Shown: positions 7,421-15,675, counted from the stretch's first letter. The stretch: DNA of 40,068 bases from Flavobacterium bizetiae (GCF_902804475.1 NZ_CADCSU010000064.1:1-40068); one strand, 5' to 3'. Notes: a model not told the origin generated them from the letters alone. A program made the numbers and translations.

Positions 7421-8407
7421 TTATTTAAGTTTTGAAATTGCCTGATTAATGAAATCTAATTCAGAAACTGATAAGTCAAAATCTAATGTTTTTGCGTTTG
7501 AAATGGCTTGTTCTGCGTTTCTTGCTCCGGCTAAAACAATGGTAATTCCTTTTTGTAGAGTCGTCCAACGCAATACTAATTGTGAAATTGAAATATGTTT
7601 TGTGTTGGCCAACGAGCTTAATTCTTCGACTAAAGTTTTTACTTTTTGAAGATCAAACTGACCGAAATATCCATTTCTGTGATCATTGTCTTTTAGTTTG
7701 CTGTGAGTGAAATATTTTCCGGTTAATAAACCTCTTTCCATCGGGCTGTAAGCAATGATCCCGATGTTTTCCTGAATGGTAAGCGGAACTAAATCGGTTT
7801 GAATTGCTTGGTTCAGCATACTAAACGGAACTTGATTTGATGCTAATTGAATTGTTTTTTGTGCTTCTTTGATTTGGTCTGCACTATAATTACTAACTCC
7901 GGCTGCTCTGATTTTTCCTTGTTGAATAAGGGTTTCTAAAGCTTCCATAGTTTCCTGAATTGGAGTAGTGGAGTCTGGCCAGTGAATTTGTAATAAGTCG
8001 ATATAATCGGTTTGAAGGCGTTTTAAGCTTTCTTCGACTTCTTTTATGATGTTGCTTTTTGATGCGTATTTGTAAACTGGGATTTTTTTTCCGTTGTCTT
8101 CGGCATTAAAGAAGAATTCTCCTTTGCCTTGATTGCTTCCGTCCCAAACTAAACCAAATTTGGTTAACAATTGTACTTTTGAACGATCTTTTGATTTTAA
8201 AGCTTCTCCAATCATTTCTTCGCTTAGTCCGAATCCGTAGAAAGGAGCAGTATCGATTGTGGTAACGCCGTGATCGATTGATGCGTGAATAGAGTCGATT
8301 GAATCTTTCTTTTCGTTTCCGCCCCACATGTTTCCGCCAATGGCAAATGCACCGTATGTAATAGTTGATAATTCAAGTTCAGTATTGCCTAATTTTCTAT
8401 ATTCCAT
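7421..8407 (-). CDS. Aldo/keto reductase
   Basis: 328 residues, the usual size of the AKR TIM barrel. The catalytic tetrad is visible: Asp52 and Tyr57 in IDTAPFYGFG, Lys83 in LLTKFG, and His142 in LQIHWPDS. The C-terminal NADPH-binding part has the typical TIVLAGARNAEQAISNA stretch. The expected activity is NADPH-dependent reduction of an aldehyde or ketone, possibly a sugar-derived one; the substrate cannot be read from sequence. It is divergent from the AraC regulator at 8526, with facing promoter boxes 46 bases apart, so that regulator is the obvious candidate for control. Confidence 0.92.
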   Translation of the reverse strand: MEYRKLGNTELELSTITYGAFAIGGNMWGGNEKKDSIDSIHASIDHGVTTIDTAPFYGFGLSEEMIGEALKSKDRSKVQLLTKFGLVWDGSNQGKGEFFFNAEDNGKKIPVYKYASKSNIIKEVEESLKRLQTDYIDLLQIHWPDSTTPIQETMEALETLIQQGKIRAAGVSNYSADQIKEAQKTIQLASNQVPFSMLNQAIQTDLVPLTIQENIGIIAYSPMERGLLTGKYFTHSKLKDNDHRNGYFGQFDLQKVKTLVEELSSLANTKHISISQLVLRWTTLQKGITIVLAGARNAEQAISNAKTLDFDLSVSELDFINQAISKLK

Positions 8408-8440
8408 AATCTTATATTTTAATGCTTAAAAATTGTTTGG

Positions 8441-8448
8441 CAAAATTA
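8441..8448 (-). promoter_or_regulatory. -7 box for aldo/keto reductase
   Basis: On the minus strand TAATTTTG fits TANNTTTG and ends 33 bases before the reductase ATG. No clear TTG lies at the -33 position, which would fit a regulator-dependent promoter. Confidence 0.45.
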
Positions 8449-8470
8449 TACCATATTTACGACTGTTCAG

Positions 8471-8502
8471 TTGTATATATTTGTCTTTTTTATGTAATTT
8501 TG
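8471..8502 (+). promoter_or_regulatory. Bacteroidota-type promoter for AraC regulator
   Basis: TTG at 8471-8473 and TAATTTTG at 8495-8502 are 21 bases apart, near the sigma-A spacing of this phylum. The start codon at 8526 is 23 bases downstream. Confidence 0.5.
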
Positions 8503-8525
8503 TAGCCGAATTAATAAAGTGTATC

Positions 8526-9371
8526 ATGAAAAAAGAAAATTTATACGAGCCTTTTACTGTTTCTTTTGAGACTTTAGATGAATATCCGGATGTGGGTGAT
8601 CGTCATAATTTCTTTGAACTGGTTTATATTTTAGAGGGAACGGGAAGGCAGTGCATCAACAAAAATATTTTTGAATATGATGCGGGACATATGTTTTTAT
8701 TGACGCCTGAGGATTGCCATAATTTTACAATTGAAACGAAAACAAAGTTTTTCTTTTTAAGGTTTAATGATATTTATTTGAAGAATTCGAGTTTGCAGAA
8801 TGAGAATATTCAGCGTTTAGAATATATTCTTCAAAATGCAAATCATCAGCCGGGTTGTATCCTGAAGAATGAGGCTGATAAATGCTTGGTAAAGGTGATG
8901 GTTGAAGCAATTATTCGCGAACGCCAGGATAAGGATGTGTATAATAAGGAATTGATTCAGCAATTGGTGAATACCTTGATTATTATTGTGGCGCGCAATA
9001 TTGCGAAGTATTTGCCGGAGCAGGTAAATATTGGTTGTGAAGCGAAAGCGATGGATATTTTGCAATATATTCAGAATAATATTTATTATCCTGAAAGAAT
9101 TAAAGCAGAATCGATTAGTGATTATTTTGGAATCTCGAATACGTATTTAGGACGTTATTTTAAGAAACACGCTAACGAAACGATGCAGCAATATATTAGT
9201 AATTATAAAACTAAACTGATCGAGCATCGTTTGCAGTTTAGTGATAAACGTATTAATGAAATTGCGTACGAATTTGGTTTTACGGATGAAAGTCATTTTA
9301 ATAAATTCTTTAAGAAACAGAGAGGGAATAGTCCTTCTGAGTTTAGAAAAGTAATACGAATCAGCGCTTAG
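8526..9371 (+). CDS. AraC-family transcriptional regulator
   Basis: The ATG at 8526 gives 281 residues. An upstream in-frame ATG at 8433 would place the promoter boxes inside the gene and add an unrelated hydrophobic leader, so I reject it. The N-terminal part is a cupin-like AraC sensor domain (NFFELVYILEGTGRQCIN, then GHMFLLTPEDCHNF). The C-terminal about 100 residues hold two helix-turn-helix motifs: SISDYFGISNTYLGRYFKKH, then INEIAYEFGFTDESHFNKFF with the RGNSPSEFR ending typical of the family. It is divergent from the aldo/keto reductase, its likely target. The ligand is unknown. Confidence 0.9.
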   Translation: MKKENLYEPFTVSFETLDEYPDVGDRHNFFELVYILEGTGRQCINKNIFEYDAGHMFLLTPEDCHNFTIETKTKFFFLRFNDIYLKNSSLQNENIQRLEYILQNANHQPGCILKNEADKCLVKVMVEAIIRERQDKDVYNKELIQQLVNTLIIIVARNIAKYLPEQVNIGCEAKAMDILQYIQNNIYYPERIKAESISDYFGISNTYLGRYFKKHANETMQQYISNYKTKLIEHRLQFSDKRINEIAYEFGFTDESHFNKFFKKQRGNSPSEFRKVIRISA

Positions 9372-9379
9372 TAATGGTA

Positions 9380-9460
9380 CACGGATGGCGCAGATTCGCA
9401 AGCGAAAACACGGATTGCTGCGGATTTTTTTAGCCACAGATTAAAAGGATTTTTAATTTG
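9380..9460. repeat. Solo half of dispersed GCCACAGATTAAAAGGAT repeat
   Basis: The 107-base gap between convergent genes carries CACGGATGGCG, GATTCGCAAGCGAAAAC and GCCACAGATTAAAAGGAT, in the same order as parts of the 4148-4370 element but without an opposite arm. A reverse-oriented relative of the GCGAAAAC part lies near 1372-1418. Confidence 0.5.
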
Positions 9461-9478
9461 AGCTAATTGGATTCGTGT

Positions 9479-10240
9479 TTAAATAATCTTTTTGATTACT
9501 CTTAATTTATGGGTGTGTTTGTTTGTTTCTGGATTGTAGATTCCTAAATGGTCTAAACGATCAATGCGGACTTTTCCACTTGCGTGAATGATGTAATTGT
9601 TGTCCATAATAATGCCTACATGAATGATGTTTCCTTCGTCGTTGTCAAAAAAGGCTAAATCTCCTGCTTCGCTTTCTTCAATAAAACTTAAAGCTTCTCC
9701 TTCAAGAGCTTGTTGCGAGGCATCGCGGTGTATTTTGTATCCGTTTAGTTTGTAAACCATTTGGGTAAAACCGGAACAGTCAATACCAAAAGGTGTTTTT
9801 CCGCCCCAAAGATAAGGTGCGTTTAAATACATAAAAGCAGTGCTTATTAAGGCGCTTTTAGGTTTTATGCCACTTGTTTTTGTGCCTTCGAAATCAAAGT
9901 TTGAAGTATTGATTTCGCTATTATTCAAAAAAGATAAGGATGCACCAAGCGGAATTGGTAATAATAAATTTTCGGGCGCACTGATATAATCAATCAAATC
10001 GGCATTAAGAATAATGGCGTCATTGCTTAGCTGATTGTAATTTGCCTCAGAAATTACCTGATATTGTTTCGAATCTACCCAACCTTCGTAGTCATCGTAT
10101 TGTATTTTTATTCGGGCCCATTGATTTTGGCGTTCTAAAATCTCGATGTGTTCGCCAAACAAAAGTTGTGTGACAATTTCACTTCTGTCACTTGGCTCAG
10201 ATCGAACGGGTACTATGGCTAGATTGCAAATTCCGAACAT
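9479..10240 (-). CDS. NlpC/P60 (C40) peptidase with SH3-like domain
   Basis: 253 residues. An SH3-like region covers about 8-62 (VPVRSEPSDRSEIVTQL, then GEHIEILERQNQWARIK). The C-terminal NlpC/P60 domain has the catalytic Cys155 in GIDCSGFTQ, His207 in IIHVGII and a third polar residue, His219, in YIIHAS. The family cuts gamma-D-glutamyl-diaminopimelate bonds in peptidoglycan peptides. No signal peptide is visible, which suggests a cytoplasmic role in recycling muropeptides, as for YkfC-like enzymes; this is inference. It is followed upstream on the same strand by the thiolase, 67 bases away, and may share its transcript. Confidence 0.88.
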   Translation of the reverse strand: MFGICNLAIVPVRSEPSDRSEIVTQLLFGEHIEILERQNQWARIKIQYDDYEGWVDSKQYQVISEANYNQLSNDAIILNADLIDYISAPENLLLPIPLGASLSFLNNSEINTSNFDFEGTKTSGIKPKSALISTAFMYLNAPYLWGGKTPFGIDCSGFTQMVYKLNGYKIHRDASQQALEGEALSFIEESEAGDLAFFDNDEGNIIHVGIIMDNNYIIHASGKVRIDRLDHLGIYNPETNKHTHKLRVIKKII

Positions 10241-10307
10241 TTAGGTAATGTATTAGTTGAGAAATTAGGAGTTATTTTGTTTCAAATAACTCCTAATGTA
10301 ATATTAT

Positions 10308-11486
10308 TTAAGCTCTTTCGATAACAATTGCTGATGCTCCACCGCCACCATTGCAAATTGCAGCAGCTCCGGTTTTAGCATTGTTTTGTTCTAAAACATT
10401 TAGCAAAGTTACGATGATTCTGGCTCCCGAACATCCAAGAGGATGACCTAATGATACTGCACCACCATTTACGTTTACTTTATCGTTATCAAGATTAAGA
10501 ATTTTTGAATTGGCTAATCCAACAACGGCAAATGCTTCGTTGAATTCGAAATAATCAACATCGCCAATTGTAATTCCTGCTTTGTCTAATGCTTTTGGTA
10601 ATGCTTTTGCCGGACTCGTAGTAAACCATTTTGGTTCCTGAGCTGCATCTGCATAACTTTTTATGTAGGCCAGGGGTTTTAATCCTAATGCGATTGCTTT
10701 TTCTTCAGACATTAAAACTAAAGCTGCAGCTCCGTCATTGATTGTCGAGGCATTTGCGGCCGTTACGGTTCCGTCTTTTGTAAAAACTGCGCTTAATGAA
10801 GGGATTTTGTCCAATTTTACATTGGTATATTCTTCATCTTTAGAAACAATGATTGGTTCGCCACGTCTTTGCGGAACTTCTACAGAAACAATTTCGTTGT
10901 CGAATTTTCCGGCTTCCCATGCTTTTGCGCTTCTTTCATAAGACTGAATAGCAAAATTGTCTTGTTCTTCACGACTGATGTTGTATTCAGTTGCACATAA
11001 GTCAGCGCAAACTCCCATTGCGTTGTTATCGTAAGCATCTGTCAAACCATCTTTTTGCATTCCGTCAAGCATTGTTGCCGGGCCAAATTTAGTTCCGTTA
11101 CGCATTTGCACGTAATGCGGAATTAAACTCATGTTTTCCATTCCTCCGGCCACTACAATTTCAGCATCGCCACAAGCGATTGTCTGAGCAGCAAACATAA
11201 CAGCTTTCATTCCTGAAGCACAAACTTTGTTTACTGTAGTTGCAGCAACTTCTTCAGAAAGTCCTGCGAAAAGTGCAGCCTGACGCGCTGGTGCTTGTCC
11301 AACTCCGGCTTGTACCACATTTCCCATGAATACTTCATCAACTAATTTTGGGTCAAGGTTAATTTTTTGTAGTGCTCCCTTTATAGCGGCAGCACCTAAT
11401 TTTGGTGCGGGTACGGTAGATAAACCTCCCATGAAACTTCCGATAGGTGTTCTAACGGCAGAAACGATAACAACTCTTTTGTTCAT
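10308..11486 (-). CDS. Acetyl-CoA C-acetyltransferase (thiolase)
   Basis: 392 residues. All thiolase active-site residues sit at the positions known from the Zoogloea biosynthetic enzyme: nucleophile Cys89 in VNKVCASGMKAV, His348 in GHPLGCSGAR and Cys378 in AICNGGGGA. The protein condenses two acetyl-CoA to acetoacetyl-CoA or cleaves 3-ketoacyl-CoA. No fatty-acid oxidation partner gene lies alongside, so direction and pathway are open; the 392-residue length and GGGGASA ending favour the acetoacetyl-CoA thiolase (AtoB/PhaA) group. A textbook-quality promoter precedes it. Confidence 0.93.
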   Translation of the reverse strand: MNKRVVIVSAVRTPIGSFMGGLSTVPAPKLGAAAIKGALQKINLDPKLVDEVFMGNVVQAGVGQAPARQAALFAGLSEEVAATTVNKVCASGMKAVMFAAQTIACGDAEIVVAGGMENMSLIPHYVQMRNGTKFGPATMLDGMQKDGLTDAYDNNAMGVCADLCATEYNISREEQDNFAIQSYERSAKAWEAGKFDNEIVSVEVPQRRGEPIIVSKDEEYTNVKLDKIPSLSAVFTKDGTVTAANASTINDGAAALVLMSEEKAIALGLKPLAYIKSYADAAQEPKWFTTSPAKALPKALDKAGITIGDVDYFEFNEAFAVVGLANSKILNLDNDKVNVNGGAVSLGHPLGCSGARIIVTLLNVLEQNNAKTGAAAICNGGGGASAIVIERA

Positions 11487-11511
11487 TTTCTGTTAATATT
11501 AGTTAATCAAG

Positions 11512-11542
11512 CAAATTTACTCTTTATTTGAATAAATTCAAA
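11512..11542 (-). promoter_or_regulatory. Consensus Bacteroidota promoter for thiolase
   Basis: On the minus strand TTTG (11542-11539), 19 bases, then TAAATTTG (11519-11512) matches the TTTG-N19-TANNTTTG consensus exactly. The ATG at 11486 is 25 bases downstream. Confidence 0.75.
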
Positions 11543-11662
11543 TTTTGGGGCAATTCGATTGGATTTTAAATTTAATATGAAATTTTTGTTAATTCTATTT
11601 GTTTGATTGTTAAGCGGTTTAAAAAAAAGATTGAAAAAAGTGAAAAAAAAGCGCTGAAATAG

Positions 11663-11693
11663 TTGTGAGATATGGAATGTTGTCTTACATTTG
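11663..11693 (+). promoter_or_regulatory. tRNA operon promoter
   Basis: TTG (11663-11665), 20 bases, TACATTTG (11686-11693) fits the phylum consensus and lies 32 bases before tRNA-Ser. The rest of the 11487-11725 gap is A-rich and holds nothing else I can name. Confidence 0.7.
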
Positions 11694-11725
11694 CAACCGC
11701 AAAACAGAACACGTTTCTTGAGCTT

Positions 11726-11809
11726 GGAGAGGTGCCAGAGCGGTAATGGAGCAGATTGCTAATCTGTCGACGGGTAACCGTCGCCAGGGTTCGAGTCCCT
11801 GTCTCTCCG
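11726..11809 (+). tRNA. tRNA-Ser(GCU)
   Basis: The acceptor stem GGAGAGG pairs with TCTCTCC, discriminator G. The anticodon stem CAGAT/ATCTG carries loop TTGCTAA, with anticodon GCT at 11758-11760. A long variable arm (CGACGGG...CCGTCG) is typical of serine tRNA, and the T loop is TTCGAGT. No CCA is encoded. Confidence 0.95.
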
Positions 11810-11903
11810 CTTAATAATTTGCTTTTTGGGTTTCAGCTTTACCCAAGTATTTGTTTCTAATTTTAATTAGATTAAGGCAGATACAAAATTTAAAATTAAA
11901 GCT

Positions 11904-11978
11904 CGGGGTGTAGCGTAGCCCGGTTATCGCGCCTGCTTTGGGAGCAGGAGGCCGCAGGTTCGAATCCTGCCACCCCGA
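11904..11978 (+). tRNA. tRNA-Pro(UGG)
   Basis: Acceptor CGGGGTG pairs with CACCCCG, discriminator A. The anticodon arm CCTGC-TTTGGGA-GCAGG has anticodon TGG at 11939-11941. The T arm is GCAGG-TTCGAAT-CCTGC. The first pair C1-G72 is characteristic of bacterial proline tRNA. Confidence 0.95.
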
Positions 11979-12010
11979 CGAAAACTTTGCCATAAAGTTT
12001 TAAAACAAAT

Positions 12011-12069
12011 GGACGGATAGCTCAGCTGGATAGAGCATCCCGATTTCTAATCGGGACGATCAGAAGGTT
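12011..12069 (+). pseudogene. tRNA-Arg-like fragment 1 (5' part only)
   Basis: It matches the following tRNA-Arg from the acceptor through the D arm, then carries an altered anticodon arm TCCCGA-TTTCTAA-TCGGGA, with six pairs instead of five and anticodon UCU kept. It breaks off in the T arm (CAGAAGGTT), so the 3' acceptor strand is missing. Confidence 0.85.
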
Positions 12070-12084
12070 AAGTTAAAGAAAAAT

Positions 12085-12158
<74 letters not shown>

Positions 12159-12161
12159 CAT

Positions 12162-12190
12162 AAAAAGCCATTCTAGCGAGTGGCTTTTTT
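12162..12190 (+). terminator. Terminator after tRNA-Arg copy 1
   Basis: AAAAAGCCA and TGGCTTTTT pair around a ten-base loop, followed by more T. Confidence 0.75.
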
Positions 12191-12227
12191 GTTTTAACTA
12201 GCGCGATTTAGTTACACTAAATTAAAT

Positions 12228-12301
<74 letters not shown>

Positions 12302-12306
12302 CATCA

Positions 12307-12335
12307 AAAGCCACTCAAATCGAGTGGTTTTTTTG
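12307..12335 (+). terminator. Terminator after tRNA-Arg copy 2
   Basis: AAAGCCACTC pairs with GAGTGGTTTT (one G-T) around a short loop, then a T run. Confidence 0.75.
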
Positions 12336-12354
12336 TTTTATACTGAAATGGCTT

Positions 12355-12430
12355 AAACGCATAGCTCAGCTAGATAGAGCATCCCGATTTTCAATCGGGA
12401 CGGTCGAAGGTTCTAATCCTTCTGCGTTCA
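12355..12430 (+). pseudogene. tRNA-Arg-like copy 2, full length with altered anticodon arm
   Basis: Six of seven acceptor pairs remain (AAACGCA against TGCGTTC). The anticodon arm is TCCCGA-TTTTCAA-TCGGGA: six pairs and a seven-base loop whose anticodon would be UUC. The D loop has lost G18 (CTAGAT for CTGGAT) and the T loop reads TTCTAAT, losing purine 57. These losses make a functional tRNA unlikely but do not exclude it. There is no terminator of its own; fragment 3 follows directly. Confidence 0.75.
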
Positions 12431-12491
12431 CTAGATAAAGCATCCCGATTTCCAATCGGGACGGTCGAAGGTTCGAATCCTTCTTCGTTCA
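12431..12491 (+). pseudogene. tRNA-Arg-like fragment 3 (3' part)
   Basis: It begins in the D loop (CTAGATAAAGC) and runs through the arm TCCCGA-TTTCCAA-TCGGGA (anticodon UCC), an intact T arm GAAGG-TTCGAAT-CCTTC and the 3' acceptor strand. The 5' acceptor is missing. Confidence 0.82.
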
Positions 12492-12495
12492 TTAC

Positions 12496-12526
12496 AAAAA
12501 AGCCACTCAAATGAGTGGCTTTTTTT
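12496..12526 (+). terminator. Terminator after tRNA-like fragment 3
   Basis: AAAAAAGCCACTC pairs with GAGTGGCTTTTTT around AAAT. It is the same hairpin type as after the functional tRNA-Arg genes. Confidence 0.78.
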
Positions 12527-12532
12527 GTTTAA

Positions 12533-12807
<275 letters not shown>

Positions 12808-12808
<1 letters not shown>

Positions 12809-12874
12809 CTTATCTGGATAGATAATCCCGATTTCTAATCGGGACGGTCGAAAGTTCGAATACTTTTGTGATCA
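12808..12874 (+). pseudogene. tRNA-Arg-like fragment 4
   Basis: TATCTGGATAGATAATCCCG is a degraded D arm. It is followed by the anticodon arm with loop TTTCTAA and arms CCCGA/TCGGG, a damaged T arm (GAAAG-TTCGAAT-ACTTT), and no proper acceptor. It starts at the stop of the GIY-YIG gene and overlaps the 3' end of the convergent gene at 12835-13320. Confidence 0.75.
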
Positions 12875-13320
12875 AAACGCTTTAAAATTTGTTTTGGCGC
12901 CGGAATGATTTCTTTAAGAATAGAATCAACCCATTCGACTTCTTTGGTAATTTCTGCGCAGCATTCATTTTTTGAGTTGAAAAAGCAGCTTTTAATGTTT
13001 ATTTTATCATTTATATGACAATGTTTGAGTTCAATAAAAAATGGTTCTGTAAACATTAGGTTTTTATGAAAAACTAATACCTGATTTCCTTCTTGTAATT
13101 CAACATGCAGCCCATTAAGTTTTTCTTTTGAAACTCCATTATAAAATAGAAAATGATATAATAATCGTAGTGTGTATGAAATGTAGGCACTATCTTCCAT
13201 AACCATATGATCATTTACATCTTCTCCCGAAACAACATAATTTTTGCAGATCATTTTAATATATTTAGGAGTAAAAAAAGAGGCCAGCTTACACGAAACT
13301 GACCTCACAACATTAGTCAT
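12835..13320 (-). CDS. Possible hotdog-fold thioesterase-like protein with altered C-terminus
   Basis: 161 residues, no signal peptide. SGEDVNDHMVMEDSAYISYT (residues 31-50) followed by LRLLYHFLFYNGVS resembles the Asp/His active-site helix of 4HBT-type acyl-CoA thioesterases. The later strands (QVLVFHKNLMFTEPFFIEL, then AEITKEVEWVD) fit a hotdog sheet. This is a fold-level guess, not a firm family match. The last 12 or so residues (HKSIRTFDRPD) are read antisense through a tRNA-Arg-like fragment, so the original 3' end was probably replaced when that repeat arose. It follows the YceI operon by about 93 bases and may or may not share its transcript. Confidence 0.6.
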   Translation of the reverse strand: MTNVVRSVSCKLASFFTPKYIKMICKNYVVSGEDVNDHMVMEDSAYISYTLRLLYHFLFYNGVSKEKLNGLHVELQEGNQVLVFHKNLMFTEPFFIELKHCHINDKINIKSCFFNSKNECCAEITKEVEWVDSILKEIIPAPKQILKRFDHKSIRTFDRPD

Positions 13321-13413
13321 GTTTAGTGATCTTTAAGATCAAAAAAAGATTGGTTTTGTTAATACTAGTGGATGAATTCTATTATCTAAATAATTTTATT
13401 GTATCAAATGAAG

Positions 13414-13968
13414 TTACTTGACCAATAAAAAATTGTAGGTGATTTTTATTTTATCAGCAACTTTTTTTCTAACAAGGCTTGGTATTTCGATATCAAAATC
13501 TTCCGGTTTTACTTCAAATGAGCCACTAGCATTTACTCCGTTAGCAGCTTTCGAAATTTTGATAATCACAGTAACAGGTTTTGTTTTTCCGTGAATAGTA
13601 AGATCTCCTTTTAAAGTGAAATTTTTAGGGCTATTAGTAACAGTCGAAATGTCGAAATCGTCTATTTTACCTTTTAAAGTAGCTTTGGAGAACTTTTCAG
13701 ATTCCATGTAGTTTTCATTAAAATGTTCTTCCATTAGAGCAACCTTAAAGCGAAAACCTTTGATAAGAACCAATGCTGCTAAATCTCCGGTTGATTGCTC
13801 TAAAACGGCAGATACACTTTTGTTTTCGGCAGCAATTTCTTCATAAGAAGGCACTGAGGCCTGAAATTTTATACTACCTGTTTTAGTGATTAATTTTTGC
13901 GCACATACATTTGTACTTGCTACAAAAATCAATACTAAAGCCAGGAAATTAATAACTGTTTTTTTCAT
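13414..13968 (-). CDS. YceI-family periplasmic protein
   Basis: 184 residues with a signal peptide (MKKTVINFLALVLIFVASTNVCAQ). The body is a YceI beta-barrel: KTGSIKFQASVPSYEEIAAENK at the start, GDLAALVLIKGFRFK, and the LKGDLTIHGKTKPVTVIIK stretch that marks the family. YceI proteins are lipocalin-like barrels that bind isoprenoid quinones or other long lipids in the periplasm. It is the last gene of a four-gene operon (five bases after the cytochrome) headed by the OB-fold gene and the conserved promoter at 15676-15704. With a cytochrome next door, a role in handling a quinone-like or lipid ligand is plausible but inferred. Confidence 0.92.
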   Translation of the reverse strand: MKKTVINFLALVLIFVASTNVCAQKLITKTGSIKFQASVPSYEEIAAENKSVSAVLEQSTGDLAALVLIKGFRFKVALMEEHFNENYMESEKFSKATLKGKIDDFDISTVTNSPKNFTLKGDLTIHGKTKPVTVIIKISKAANGVNASGSFEVKPEDFDIEIPSLVRKKVADKIKITYNFLLVK

Positions 13969-13973
13969 AATAT

Positions 13974-14369
13974 TTAGTTTTCTTTAAGTCCGTCAGTATT
14001 CCATTTTACAATTAGGTCAATATTGGTCTGAGACATTCTTCCTCCTTGAGGCATAATACCTTGCTGACCATTTTGCAACTGAATTCGGTTTAATAAACCT
14101 GCATTTTCAACAGCGGCTTTAACTTCAGCGTAAGTTGTTAATGGTTTAAAAGATGCAGATCTTCCATTTTGATGACAACTGATACAATTAGCATCAATAA
14201 TTGATTTTACATTCTTAGTATAAGTAATAGTAGTTGGGGTAGTGGGATCTGTTGGATTTGTTGGAGGATTTTCTGTTTCTGGCTTCTTTTCGATATCCTG
14301 ATAAGTATCAGAATCGCTACAGCTGGTAAATGCAGCCAGTAAAATTGTCAATGCTATTGCTTTTTTCAT
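13974..14369 (-). CDS. Lipoprotein with c-type cytochrome domain
   Basis: 131 residues. Lipoprotein signal with Cys17 (AAFTSC), then a Pro/Thr-rich linker (about 28-48). A heme c attachment motif CISCH lies at 62-66 (Cys62, Cys65, His66), with a likely distal ligand Met106 in GIMPQGG. The length after the linker is that of a minimal monoheme cytochrome or PSD1-like domain. It should be anchored in the envelope facing the periplasm or the outside, and carry single electrons. It lies between the DUF5777 barrel and YceI genes with gaps of 20 and 5 bases, clearly one operon. The redox partner is unknown. Confidence 0.87.
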   Translation of the reverse strand: MKKAIALTILLAAFTSCSDSDTYQDIEKKPETENPPTNPTDPTTPTTITYTKNVKSIIDANCISCHQNGRSASFKPLTTYAEVKAAVENAGLLNRIQLQNGQQGIMPQGGRMSQTNIDLIVKWNTDGLKEN

Positions 14370-14389
14370 AATTTGGTTATTTGTAGTTA

Positions 14390-15232
14390 TTAAAATACTC
14401 GGTAGAGGTTAAATCCGAAAAAGAAATCTCCTTTGCCCCAATTTCCTGATGCATTGGTAAGATATCCGCTCTCGCTCATTGATTGTGAATTGGTAAAGAT
14501 GAGTTGAAAAACATGTCCGCCGGTTTCGACATCAAGACCTACCGATAATGGATTTTTGTAAAACTCGGGTTTGTCAAAATTGTGCATGTACTCTAAATTC
14601 ACAGATAATCGTTTGGTGATTTTATAGCGGCCGCCTCCTCCAAAAGAAAATTGATTGTCTCTTTCTATGTCAGGATTGTAAAGATTTTTGTGAACAAATG
14701 ACGGAACTAATTCTAAGGATAATTTTTCTCCTATTTTTCTGGATATCAATAATTGCTGTACATAAGTCATGCGATTTTTGAATTCTAATCCCGGATATTG
14801 ATCTTTTTCTAAAAATGTGTTAATATCCGCAACACTGTATCCAACAATATCCAGGGGGAAACTATTGCTTTGTCTTGCCATTCGGTATTTTACTCCGGTT
14901 TCATACATTTTATTCAAAGTATGTCTGGAAAGACTAACCGATAACCAGTCAGTTACTCCGTAAATTCCACCAAGTTTTGTAGTGGCATTATCAAGACCAA
15001 AAAAACTTTCAAAACCATCTTTAACAGTTCCAAAACGATGTGAAACCACAAAATAGAATTCTTTTTTGGCAGGCATTTTTGTGGTCTGTAAGGTTACCAG
15101 CTGTAAAGCTTTGAAAGTTGCTGTCGAATAGCTGTCTTGTATCTGAGTAGAATCAAGGCTTTTTAGCAAATCATCCTGTGAATATGCCATCGTAACTAAA
15201 AAAAAGCAGATTGGAACTAGAAATTTTTTCAT
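14390..15232 (-). CDS. DUF5777-family outer-membrane beta-barrel protein
   Basis: 280 residues with a Sec signal (MKKFLVPICFFLVTMAYSQ). The mature part alternates polar and aromatic residues as in beta-barrels and ends in Phe (NLYRVF), the usual outer-membrane insertion signal. Sequence such as FYFVVSHRFGTVKDGFESFF and GVTDWLSVSLSRHTLNKMYE is typical of DUF5777 proteins, often found beside YceI and cytochrome genes in Bacteroidota (from memory, not checked). The function is unknown. It is the second gene of the operon, 20 bases after the OB-fold gene and 20 before the cytochrome. Confidence 0.83.
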   Translation of the reverse strand: MKKFLVPICFFLVTMAYSQDDLLKSLDSTQIQDSYSTATFKALQLVTLQTTKMPAKKEFYFVVSHRFGTVKDGFESFFGLDNATTKLGGIYGVTDWLSVSLSRHTLNKMYETGVKYRMARQSNSFPLDIVGYSVADINTFLEKDQYPGLEFKNRMTYVQQLLISRKIGEKLSLELVPSFVHKNLYNPDIERDNQFSFGGGGRYKITKRLSVNLEYMHNFDKPEFYKNPLSVGLDVETGGHVFQLIFTNSQSMSESGYLTNASGNWGKGDFFFGFNLYRVF

Positions 15233-15252
15233 AAATAGATTAATTGGGTTGT

Positions 15253-15648
15253 TTATTTATTAATGGTGCATTGGTCTATTTTAACTTCCTGAAACAGTTC
15301 GTCGTAGCCAATACATTTGCCTTTAACCGTTACTTTATTATTGATAAGTGCAGATTTAACTTTTTGAGAAAACAGACAAAAAACAGTATTTTCGAGTATA
15401 AGAACAGAGTCAGTTTCTTTTGTGACGATACCGGTTATCTCAATGGTTTTGTTGAGGTATAATTGGTCTGCTTTTTTAGGATCAGCATTATATTCTTCAA
15501 GTAATTTTGTTGCCGATATAGTATAATCAGGCATCTCGGATTGTATGTTACGTGCTTCTTTAAAGAGAAAACCGTAATAAAAATAAATGCCGGCCGAGAC
15601 TATTATCAACAGGGCTGCAATTACAAATGCTATTTTTTTTCTTTTCAT
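15253..15648 (-). CDS. Membrane-anchored OB-fold (tRNA_anti-like) protein
   Basis: 131 residues. One N-terminal membrane segment (about 6-28, IAFVIAALLIIVSAGIYFYY) without a lipobox, then an OB-fold of the tRNA_anti-like type: NKTIEITGIVTKETDSVLIL, then NNKVTVKGKCIGYDE and EVKIDQCTI. Such domains in Bacteroidota envelope proteins have no assigned function and are not expected to bind tRNA outside the cytoplasm. It is the first gene of the operon with DUF5777, cytochrome and YceI. Its ATG lies 27 bases after the TGTTTTA box of the conserved promoter motif, consistent with control by the ECF sigma factor encoded at 20491. Confidence 0.82.
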   Translation of the reverse strand: MKRKKIAFVIAALLIIVSAGIYFYYGFLFKEARNIQSEMPDYTISATKLLEEYNADPKKADQLYLNKTIEITGIVTKETDSVLILENTVFCLFSQKVKSALINNKVTVKGKCIGYDELFQEVKIDQCTINK

Positions 15649-15675
15649 ATTTATTGTTTTGATGAGGTTCTATAG

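Noticed and set aside
8433..8525. 31-residue extension of the AraC regulator
   Set aside because: It would run across the promoter boxes at 8471-8502; the sensor domain starts naturally after the ATG at 8526.
11811..11993. Minus-strand 60-residue frame overlapping tRNA-Pro
   Set aside because: Its GWQDSNLRPPAPKAGAIT core is simply the antisense of tRNA-Pro, a well-known source of false proteins.
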